Part shown: in pieces, positions 1 to 4,185 of the stretch | Numbering within the stretch: position 1 is the first letter of the stretch | Layout: every line of letters begins with the position of its first letter | Assembly: GCA_035765855.1 (NCBI GenBank) | Contig: DASTWM010000469.1 | Coordinates: 1 to 5,840 of the forward strand | Length of the DNA: 5,840 nucleotides | Origin: DASTWM01 sp035765855 | GTDB taxonomy: Bacteria; Chloroflexota; Chloroflexia; Chloroflexales; Roseiflexaceae | Direction: 5' to 3' | The notes under the pieces: model-generated | The model's database searches: none | Told to the model about the DNA's origin: nothing | What the model saw: only the letters and a program-made list of their open reading frames with translations | Made by a program: the position numbers and the translations under genes

Positions 1-131
1 ACAGCATACACAAGCCGTACATATCGATCATACAATATGCCGAGCGCGGCTTCCTGGCGCTGCACCACATAGACAAGCAATTCTTCGTCTCGCAACGACT
101 CAAGTGGGGTGCTTTGCTTCACTGTGCCCAC
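1..131 (-). CDS. ECF-type RNA polymerase sigma factor, N-terminal part (truncated by window edge)
   Basis: Only the first ~43 codons are present; the gene continues beyond position 1. From the GTG at 129-131 it reads (V/M)GTVKQSTPLESLRDEELL, followed by VYVVQRQEAALGILYDRYV and then RLVYA. The acidic DEEL start and the A-L-x-x-L-Y-D-R-Y-x-R-L-V-Y block are the typical N-terminus and region 2.1 of extracytoplasmic-function sigma-70 factors, which direct RNA polymerase core to a small regulon. The GTG at 129-131 was chosen over the in-frame GTG at 120-122 because an AGAGGAAAGG Shine-Dalgarno sequence (140-149) lies 8 bases before it but 17 before the other. The gene follows the ferritin-like gene on the same strand but has its own TATAAT (169-174) and a terminator in between, so it is probably transcribed separately. 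No anti-sigma gene is in view. The family call is fairly secure; the ECF subgroup cannot be told. Confidence 0.8.
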   Translation of the reverse strand, partial: MGTVKQSTPLESLRDEELLVYVVQRQEAALGILYDRYVRLVYA

Positions 132-139
132 GCACTGTG

Positions 140-149
140 CCTTTCCTCT
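140..149 (-). promoter_or_regulatory. Ribosome binding site of the sigma factor gene
   Basis: The minus strand reads AGAGGAAAGG, purine-rich and complementary to the 16S 3' end, 8 bases before the GTG at 129-131. It decides the choice of start codon. Confidence 0.6.
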
Positions 150-168
150 GAAACGTTGCACAGGCGCT

Positions 169-192
169 ATTATACCTGATGTGTGGCATCAG
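169..192 (-). promoter_or_regulatory. Promoter -10 box and adjoining operator-like dyad of the sigma factor gene
   Basis: The minus strand has a perfect TATAAT at 174-169, about 38 bases before the sigma start codon. The 17 bases just upstream form an inverted repeat, CTGATG-N5-CATCAG (176-192), occupying exactly the usual -10/-35 spacer. The hexamer expected at -35 (192-197 or nearby) does not resemble TTGACA. A strong -10, a poor -35 and a dyad in the spacer would suit a regulator-controlled promoter. The regulator is unknown. Confidence 0.45.
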
Positions 193-194
193 CG

Positions 195-204
195 CATGAT
201 CATG
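195..204. repeat. 10-bp perfect palindrome CATGATCATG
   Basis: CATGATCATG equals its own reverse complement and lies just upstream of the sigma promoter, overlapping the expected -35 region. It could be part of a regulator site or be chance. Confidence 0.3.
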
Positions 205-326
205 ATATGGATGTCCATGCTGGCTCATGAATATCGCAGTTAACCAGCAGGCATTATCCATGGCTGATTGCAGAGCTAAAAATTGTATTAATATACGCTA
301 CATTTGTGCAGCTGGATAAGAACAGA

Positions 327-352
327 ACAGGGAGAGCCGCAGCCCTCCCTGT
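327..352 (-). terminator. Probable intrinsic terminator of the ferritin-like gene
   Basis: ACAGGGAG and CTCCCTGT form an 8-bp stem (327-334 with 345-352) with a short GC-containing apical part. On the minus strand the stem is followed by TCTGTTCTTATCC, a modest U-rich tail. It sits about 30 bases beyond the ferritin-like stop codon and before the sigma promoter. A weaker 7-bp hairpin (358-364 with 376-382) lies directly after the stop codon. Confidence 0.55.
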
Positions 353-382
353 CTCGCATCATCTCGCGCAGCTAAAGATGAT

Positions 383-1105
383 TTAGAAAACCATCGTAAA
401 GGTCGGCACGCGGTTGGTCTTCTCGCCAGCAAGCGCCGCATTGAACTGCTCCGTGGTTGGGTACGAGACCGGGCCAATGAAGCCGCTGCCGCCCTTCAGG
501 AACGGCGCGAGCGTCGGCACCGCATCCGAAACATTGTAATAAATCGGCGCGGGCAGGCCAAGATCGTTCGGCACCAGACCAGCAATGTCACGGATCAATG
601 TGAGATGCTGGAACTCACTGGCAGCGTGCTGGGCCGTCGTGGCTGCCAGGCGGCCCTGGCCGGCCTCGGCAAACGTGCGGGTTGCCGCCAGATAGGCACC
701 AACGAAGGCCGTCTCAGCAGCAAGGCCGGTCTTCACAAATGTGTTCACGTCCGTCAGCACGGTGGCGGGAACGTAGAATTGCTGCGTCAGCGATTTACCA
801 CCAAGCGAGTTCAGAATGTCAAGGTGATACTTCTCGGCATCCATTGCCAGGCGCAGGTATCTGAGCGCCTCTGCATCCACGCTGAACTTCGCGCCAGTGA
901 TGGCCGCGTAATAGAATGTGATCGCCAACGTTTCCGCCGTGGCCGCCAGATTCGCAATCGTCTGCGTGTCATCATTCGCCGCGCTGGCGGTGCTGATACC
1001 AAATGCTCCCGCGAAGCTCGCCAATGCCGCGCCGCCACCGACACCTGCCGCACCCTTCAAAAAACTGCGGCGCGTAAGGCCTTGTTTGCTCGTGCTCTCA
1101 GCCAT
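383..1105 (-). CDS. Tat-exported ferritin-like domain protein (Ferritin_2 type)
   Basis: 240 residues. The N-terminus has a twin-arginine signal, TRRSFLKGAAG at residues 11-21, then a Gly/Ala-rich hydrophobic stretch and a likely signal peptidase site near ASA-AND (residues 41-44), so the mature protein should be exported folded. The rest is helical and carries a full carboxylate-bridged di-iron ligand set in ferritin order: E58 (AETLAITFYY), E91-x-x-H94 (DAEKYHLDIL), E131 (ETAFVGAYL) and E164-x-x-H167 (ASEFQHLTLI). This matches the bacterial ferritin-like/desiccation-related family (Ferritin_2). The exact role is unknown; iron oxidation or protection from oxidants outside the membrane is inference. 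The start is supported by AGGAGG (1111-1116) five bases upstream. It lies downstream of the HIT gene with a 160-base gap holding its own candidate promoter and dyads, and upstream of an ECF sigma gene, which raises the possibility of stress-linked control. Confidence 0.85.
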   Translation of the reverse strand: MAESTSKQGLTRRSFLKGAAGVGGGAALASFAGAFGISTASAANDDTQTIANLAATAETLAITFYYAAITGAKFSVDAEALRYLRLAMDAEKYHLDILNSLGGKSLTQQFYVPATVLTDVNTFVKTGLAAETAFVGAYLAATRTFAEAGQGRLAATTAQHAASEFQHLTLIRDIAGLVPNDLGLPAPIYYNVSDAVPTLAPFLKGGSGFIGPVSYPTTEQFNAALAGEKTNRVPTFTMVF

Positions 1106-1128
1106 TTCTTCCTCCTAGAACGTGTTCG

Positions 1129-1145
1129 TTACACTATTTGTGTAA
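1129..1145. promoter_or_regulatory. Operator-like inverted repeat in the ferritin-like gene leader
   Basis: TTACAC-TATTT-GTGTAA is a perfect 6-bp dyad with a 5-base spacer, starting 13 bases beyond the AGGAGG of the ferritin-like gene. It sits just downstream of the candidate -10, where a repressor would block transcription. It could also be a weak hairpin in the mRNA leader. Confidence 0.4.
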
Positions 1146-1149
1146 ACGT

Positions 1150-1179
1150 GTCATATCATATTTCGGAAGAAGTTGTCAT
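1150..1179 (-). promoter_or_regulatory. Candidate promoter of the ferritin-like gene
   Basis: The minus strand reads ATGACA (1179-1174), an 18-base spacer, then TATGAC (1155-1150). An overlapping TATGAT (1160-1155) is the better -10 by sequence but has no suitably spaced -35. The elements are moderate matches only. Confidence 0.3.
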
Positions 1180-1201
1180 TTGGATGCATGTTTCTTTGCT
1201 A

Positions 1202-1218
1202 TTGCTCAAAATGAGCAA
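1202..1218. promoter_or_regulatory. Operator-like palindrome between the HIT and ferritin-like genes
   Basis: TTGCTCA-AAA-TGAGCAA is a perfect 7-bp dyad around a 3-base centre in an AT-rich gap. It lies upstream of the candidate ferritin-like promoter, where an activator or repressor could bind. No T-run follows it on either strand, so an intrinsic terminator for the HIT gene is unlikely. Confidence 0.4.
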
Positions 1219-1265
1219 AAATATCTGTTTTATGCTGAGGAACATGCGCTCAAAGAACATAATTG

Positions 1266-1763
1266 CTATTCCTTAAGCGCGGCAAACAGAGGATAAAGGT
1301 GAGCGTATGTCTGGTCGAGTGCTTCTGGAATCAACTTCACGCCCCCGATAATTGGCATGAAGTTCATGTCGCCGCCCCAGCGTGGCACAACATGCATATG
1401 CAGATGCTCATCGATGCCCGCGCCCGCCGCTTTGCCAAGATTCATGCCCATGTTAAAACCATCCGGCTGCATCGCCTGACCAACAAGCGTAATGCAGCGG
1501 CGCGTGAGATCAAACAGCTCCTCGGCCACTTCTGGCGCGAGGCCCGGCAGGTCAGAGGTATGCTCGTAGGGTGCTACCATCAGGTGTCCAGTGTTGTAGG
1601 GGTAGCGATTCATCACGACATAACACGATGTGCCACGAAAGAGCACCAGGTTCTCGACGCCCGGCTCCTCGCGTCCAAGCCGGCACAGCACACATTCATT
1701 TGTTGCTGATGAATTGTCGCTTTTGATATACGCCATGCGCCAGGGCGTGAACTGAATTTCCAT
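1266..1763 (-). CDS. HIT-family protein, Ap4A phosphorylase-like
   Basis: 165 residues, a normal length for the family. The histidine-triad active site EHLHMHVVPRW has H120, H122 and H124; the last His is the expected nucleophile attacking the nucleotide alpha-phosphate. The N-terminal TPWRMAYI, the NRYPYNTGHLMVAPYEH block (residues 52-68), the FNMGMNLG stretch (103-110) and the C-terminal GGDMNFMPIIGGVKLIP closely resemble, from memory, the mycobacterial diadenosine-tetraphosphate phosphorylase Rv2613c. The likely reaction is cleavage of dinucleoside polyphosphates or related nucleotide conjugates in the cytoplasm. C24-x-x-C27 resembles the cysteine pair that helps bind structural zinc in many bacterial HIT proteins. 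The start is supported by AAGGAG (1769-1774) five bases upstream. It is divergent from tRNA-Thr; a weak possible promoter on the minus strand is TTTTCG-17-TAAGAT (1840-1812). Phosphorylase versus hydrolase activity cannot be settled from sequence alone. Confidence 0.88.
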   Translation of the reverse strand: MEIQFTPWRMAYIKSDNSSATNECVLCRLGREEPGVENLVLFRGTSCYVVMNRYPYNTGHLMVAPYEHTSDLPGLAPEVAEELFDLTRRCITLVGQAMQPDGFNMGMNLGKAAGAGIDEHLHMHVVPRWGGDMNFMPIIGGVKLIPEALDQTYAHLYPLFAALKE

Positions 1764-1831
1764 TGCTGCTCCTTCGTCACTTCAACACGATCATGCCTGC
1801 ATGCACAGGGTATCTTACCTCGGAAACGACG

Positions 1832-1860
1832 TTGCGAAAAGATTTGGTCTATGCTAGAAT
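1832..1860 (+). promoter_or_regulatory. Promoter of tRNA-Thr
   Basis: TTGCGA (1832-1837), a 17-base spacer, and TAGAAT (1855-1860) preceded by TGC, which makes an extended -10. Transcription would begin near 1867, about 22 bases before the mature tRNA. This is the best-formed sigma-70-type promoter in the window. Confidence 0.7.
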
Positions 1861-1888
1861 ACAGGTGTTGCGCACGCGCAGCTTGTGT

Positions 1889-1964
1889 GCCGGTGTAGCT
1901 CAGTTGGCAGAGCAGCTGTTTCGTAAACAGCAGGTCGTCGGTTCAAGTCCGACCACCGGCTCCA
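1889..1964 (+). tRNA. tRNA-Thr (anticodon CGT, reads ACG)
   Basis: All 76 bases fold canonically. The acceptor stem is GCCGGTG with CACCGGC (1889-1895 with 1954-1960). The D stem is GCTC/GAGC (1898-1901 with 1910-1913). The anticodon stem is GCTGT/ACAGC (1915-1919 with 1927-1931) around the loop TTCGTAA, with the anticodon CGT at 1922-1924. The T stem is GTCGG/CCGAC around TTCAAGT (1937-1953). The discriminator is T and the 3' CCA (1962-1964) is encoded. It is a single-gene unit with its own promoter and terminator. No integrase and no duplicated 3' end of the tRNA appear nearby, so there is no sign of use as an attachment site. Confidence 0.97.
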
Positions 1965-1970
1965 CAGCAC

Positions 1971-2003
1971 AAAGCCTCGAACCAGATGGTTTGAGGCTTT
2001 TTC
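1971..2003 (+). terminator. Strong intrinsic terminator after tRNA-Thr
   Basis: AAAGCCTCGAACC (1971-1983) pairs with GGTTTGAGGCTTT (1988-2000): 13 pairs including one G-U, closed by the 4-base loop AGAT. The 3' arm runs into a five-T tract (1998-2002). It ends the tRNA transcript and separates it from the GNAT gene. Confidence 0.9.
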
Positions 2004-2048
2004 ATTTCCATCCATGGTACGATTTTTATCATGATCTGGTTTAAGAAT

Positions 2049-2055
2049 GGGGAGG
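2049..2055 (+). promoter_or_regulatory. Ribosome binding site of the GNAT gene
   Basis: GGGGAGG six bases before the ATG at 2062. It overlaps the codons that would follow the alternative ATG at 2047, so it supports 2062 as the true start. A TATCAT at 2027-2032 may be the -10 of this gene, but no good -35 accompanies it. Confidence 0.65.
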
Positions 2056-2061
2056 AAAGCC

Positions 2062-2475
2062 ATGGCAATTACGTACAGGCGCGACCTCGATGGCGTTGAC
2101 TGGACGGCGATGAAGGCGGTGCTCGAAGCCGACGATTTTGATAACGGGCGGACGCCCGCGCAGCTCGAAACGTCGTTCCGCAACAGCTTTGGCACCTGCA
2201 TTGCGTACGACGGCGAGCAGCTTGTCGGGACGGCGCGGGTGCTCTCCGATGGTGTGTGCAATGCGTATGTGGTAGATGTGTGGACGTTGACCGATTATCG
2301 CAACCGGGGCATTGCGCGGACAATGCTTGATGTGTTGCTGCACGATTTACATGGTCAGCATGTCTATTTATTCACCGACGATGCAGAGGATTTCTACCGG
2401 CGGATTGGTTTCACCGAACGCGGTACCGGCTTTGAACGCGTGGTTGGCGAGTGGCTTGTCAACAATCCAGAATAA
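2062..2475 (+). CDS. GNAT-family N-acetyltransferase
   Basis: 137 residues from the ATG at 2062, a compact single-domain size normal for GNAT. Motif A is seen as VVDVWTLTDYRNRGIARTML (residues 70-89), with the acetyl-CoA pyrophosphate-binding R80-x-x-G83-x-A85 pattern after the central beta strand. Motif B follows as VYLFTDDAEDFYRRIGF (101-117), including the F/Y-Y-x-x-x-G-F signature near the C-terminus. It should transfer an acetyl group from acetyl-CoA to an amine in the cytoplasm; the substrate cannot be told. The gene stands alone, follows the tRNA terminator, and is convergent with the flavin reductase, their stop codons being about 21 bases apart. An in-frame ATG at 2047 would add five residues but has no ribosome binding site of its own. 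Confidence 0.88.
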   Translation: MAITYRRDLDGVDWTAMKAVLEADDFDNGRTPAQLETSFRNSFGTCIAYDGEQLVGTARVLSDGVCNAYVVDVWTLTDYRNRGIARTMLDVLLHDLHGQHVYLFTDDAEDFYRRIGFTERGTGFERVVGEWLVNNPE

Positions 2476-2532
2476 CGGCCACGGCAGCGCGGCCTCTCAG
2501 TCGGCACGCCTTTTTGCTGCACCATGGCCGTT
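2474..2532. terminator. Inverted repeat across the convergent gene ends, possible two-way terminator
   Basis: AACGGCCA (2474-2481) and GCAGC (2484-2488) are mirrored by GCTGC (2516-2520) and TGGCCGTT (2525-2532). This makes a two-part stem with a small asymmetric internal loop (CG against ACCA) and a 27-base apical loop. The left arm covers the GNAT stop codon and the right arm lies in the last codons of the flavin reductase. A T5 run (2511-2515) sits inside the apical loop, not after the stem, so this is not a textbook terminator. Confidence 0.35.
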
Positions 2533-3021
2533 TAACGCAGCAGTGTGTTCCTTTTCCAGCCGCTCGTAGCGCCCCGCAAAATACAGCAGCGGCGGCGGCA
2601 TCTCGGGCGCTTGCTGTGTGACATCCACGCGCCCCAGGACGATAATATGATCGCCGCCCGCCAGCACCTCATGAGTCGTGCATACAATCGTCGCCAGCGT
2701 GCCGGGAAGCGACGGCACGCCATCCAGGCTGCTAAATGGAAGCGCCACGTCGCCGGGGCTGCCCGCGAAGTGTTGCGACACCGCTTCCTGATGCACGCTC
2801 AAAATGTTAATGGCGAAACGTCCGGCCTTGGCGATAATGCCGCACATGTGCGCCCGCCGATCCACGCACACCAGCACCAGCGGCGGGTCGAGCGACACCG
2901 AGGTGACGGAATTCGCCGTCATACCGTGGATTTCGCCATCTGCCTCAGCCGTCACCACCGTAACGCCGGTTGCAAACAAGCCCATGGTGCGCCGGAACTC
3001 GCGCGAATCGATAGTGGTCAT
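2497..3021 (-). CDS. Flavin reductase family protein (FMN-binding split barrel)
   Basis: 174 residues, a typical length for the Flavin_Reduct/HpaC-like family. Expected blocks occur in order: FRRTMGLFATGVTVVTA (residues 9-25), then GMTANSVTSVSLDPPLVLVC (33-52) which contacts FMN, RFAINILSVHQEAVSQHFAG (68-87), GDHIIVLGRV (123-132) with the conserved GDH, and PLLYFAGRY (144-152). Members reduce FMN or FAD with NAD(P)H, usually to supply a separate monooxygenase, or bind flavin as part of an oxidoreductase. No partner monooxygenase is in view, so the client is unknown. About 20 C-terminal residues past the barrel are polar and probably flexible. The ATG lacks a clear Shine-Dalgarno sequence (only GAAGAAAG about 12 bases away). 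It is divergent from the MoxR gene and convergent with the GNAT gene, hence probably monocistronic. Confidence 0.9.
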   Translation of the reverse strand: MTTIDSREFRRTMGLFATGVTVVTAEADGEIHGMTANSVTSVSLDPPLVLVCVDRRAHMCGIIAKAGRFAINILSVHQEAVSQHFAGSPGDVALPFSSLDGVPSLPGTLATIVCTTHEVLAGGDHIIVLGRVDVTQQAPEMPPPLLYFAGRYERLEKEHTAALNGHGAAKRRAD

Positions 3022-3064
3022 GAGAGGCGTTACTTTCTTCTCTGCGCTGCTTCAAAACACGTAT

Positions 3065-3073
3065 AGTGTAGCA
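3065..3073 (-). promoter_or_regulatory. Extended -10 promoter of the flavin reductase gene
   Basis: The minus strand reads TGC-TACACT (3073-3065), a TGn-TAnAnT extended -10, about 43 bases before the ATG. The region 17 bases further up (GCCTGA) is a poor -35, as is common with extended -10 promoters. Confidence 0.4.
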
Positions 3074-3097
3074 CAGGCTTGCACTGCTCAGGCCTGT
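3073..3097. repeat. Inverted repeat in the divergent promoter region
   Basis: ACAGGC (3073-3078) and GCCTGT (3092-3097) are 6-bp inverted arms around 13 bases, placed between the two divergent promoters. It may be a regulator site or be chance. Confidence 0.25.
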
Positions 3098-3143
3098 ACG
3101 TTGGAACAGGAGCCTTCTGTCAAGGGATGTATGGCTTCAGTTG

Positions 3144-3152
3144 TGCTACAAT
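3144..3152 (+). promoter_or_regulatory. Extended -10 promoter of the MoxR-VWA genes
   Basis: TGC-TACAAT (3144-3152) is a near-consensus extended -10, about 49 bases before the MoxR ATG at 3201. No good -35 is present at 17 bases. Its core TGTGCTACA is identical to the divergent flavin reductase promoter. Confidence 0.5.
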
Positions 3153-3200
3153 AGAAAGATAGTTTTTCCGCATCTATATCGGTTCAAGAACAGGGACTGT

Positions 3201-4094
3201 ATGAATTTTGCCACAATTGATGATCTCCAGCAGGCACTCGCCGCAGAGAACTACGTTGCCGATCGTCCGCTCACAACTGCTATTTTTCTGGCGCTGAAAT
3301 TGCAGAAACCGCTACTCCTTGAAGGTGAGGCTGGCGTTGGTAAAACAGAAATAGCGAAAACACTGGCGCACATGCTCGGGCGGCGTTTGATTCGGCTCCA
3401 GTGCTATGAAGGTCTGGATGTTAACACGACGATTTATGAATGGAATTATACCCGCCAGATGCTCCAGATTCGCATGGCAGAGGCGGCTGGAAGCAACAAC
3501 GGGGAGCAGATAGTTGCTGATATTTTTAGCCCGGAGTTTTTGATCAAGCGCCCGCTGCTTCAGGCCATCGAGGCCAGTCAGGAAGAAGCGCCGGTGTTGC
3601 TGATCGATGAGATCGACCGCGCTGACGAGGAATTTGAGGCATTTTTGCTCGAATTGTTGTCGGACTGGCAGATCAGCATTCCCGAAATTGGCACCATGCG
3701 CGCCGCCCATCCGCCAATCGTAATCATCACCAGCAACCGCACGCGCGAGGTGCATGACGCGCTGAAGCGCCGCTGCCTGTTCTACTGGATTGATTATCCG
3801 TCGCTTGATAAAGAGTTGCGGATTGTCGAAACCAAGGTGCCTGAAGCGTCGAAGCAACTGTCGCGGCAGGTCGTCAGCTTTGTGCAGGAGTTGCGCAAGA
3901 TCGACCTGTACAAGTTGCCCGGCGTGGCCGAAACGCTCGACTGGGCCGAGGCGCTGGTCGCGCTGGACACGCAGATGCTCACGATCGACACCGTGGATGA
4001 CACGCTGGGCGCAATTCTGAAGTACCAGGACGATGTCAATCAGGTGCGCGGCAACGTCACGCGCCAGTTGTTAGACAAGGCTCGCGCTTCCTGA
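3201..4094 (+). CDS. MoxR-family AAA+ ATPase, CoxD-like
   Basis: 297 residues from the ATG at 3201, which has AGGGA four bases upstream; an upstream TTG at 3141 overlaps the promoter and is unlikely. AAA+ elements appear in order: Walker A GEAGVGKT (residues 42-49), the QCYEGLD block typical of the MoxR/CoxD branch (67-73), Walker B VLLIDEID (132-139), sensor 1 ITSNR (176-180), arginines R190-R191 of HDALKRRC as arginine-finger candidates, and the C-terminal LPGVAETLDWAEAL stretch (239-252) carrying sensor 2-type features. MoxR ATPases form ring-shaped, chaperone-like machines that assemble or activate complexes, usually with a VWA-domain partner. CoxD acts in maturing the Mo/Cu site of CO dehydrogenase. 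The partner VWA gene follows after 88 bases, but no cox structural genes are seen, so the client is unknown. Transcription probably starts from the extended -10 at 3144-3152. Confidence 0.92.
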   Translation: MNFATIDDLQQALAAENYVADRPLTTAIFLALKLQKPLLLEGEAGVGKTEIAKTLAHMLGRRLIRLQCYEGLDVNTTIYEWNYTRQMLQIRMAEAAGSNNGEQIVADIFSPEFLIKRPLLQAIEASQEEAPVLLIDEIDRADEEFEAFLLELLSDWQISIPEIGTMRAAHPPIVIITSNRTREVHDALKRRCLFYWIDYPSLDKELRIVETKVPEASKQLSRQVVSFVQELRKIDLYKLPGVAETLDWAEALVALDTQMLTIDTVDDTLGAILKYQDDVNQVRGNVTRQLLDKARAS

Positions 4095-4100
4095 CATTCA

Positions 4101-4185
4101 TGACAGGATGACAAGATAACAGGATGAAAGATATCTCTCATCTTGTCATCTTGTCACCTTGTCACTCAGTCATATTGTCATTATG
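4101..4185 (+). repeat. Inverted array of degenerate 8-base repeats between MoxR and VWA genes
   Basis: The right half is six contiguous octamers: TCATCTTG, TCATCTTG, TCACCTTG, TCACTCAG, TCATATTG, TCATTATG (4138-4185); the last holds the VWA start codon. The left half carries the same octamer inverted: CAGGATGA, CAAGATAA, CAGGATGA, AAGATATC (4104-4135). Positions 4101-4117 pair with 4140-4156 over 17 base pairs including one G-U, leaving a 22-base loop. No T-tract follows, so this is more likely a repeat element or an RNA structure within the operon than a terminator. It leaves no room for a Shine-Dalgarno sequence before the downstream ATG. Confidence 0.85.

Noticed and set aside
605..1276. 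Long plus-strand open frame opposite the ferritin-like gene
   Set aside because: It is antisense to a gene with clear signal peptide, motifs and ribosome binding site, and its own translation shows no domain.
1796..1809. CCTG-CATGCA-CAGG palindrome between HIT and tRNA genes
   Set aside because: The arms are only 4 bp around an off-centre TGCATGCA, so chance is the simplest explanation.
1889..1964. tRNA-Thr as an integration site for a mobile element
   Set aside because: No integrase gene and no second copy of the tRNA 3' end are visible within the window.
2047..2061. Five-residue N-terminal extension of the GNAT protein
   Set aside because: Its codons are the Shine-Dalgarno sequence (GGGGAGG) of the ATG at 2062.
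3141..3200. N-terminal extension of MoxR from a TTG
   Set aside because: The TTG overlaps the extended -10 promoter, the added residues are not MoxR-like, and the ATG at 3201 has AGGGA upstream.
4101..4185. Intrinsic terminator between MoxR and VWA
   Set aside because: The stem is long but is AT-mixed and has no T-tract after it; the octamer continues instead.
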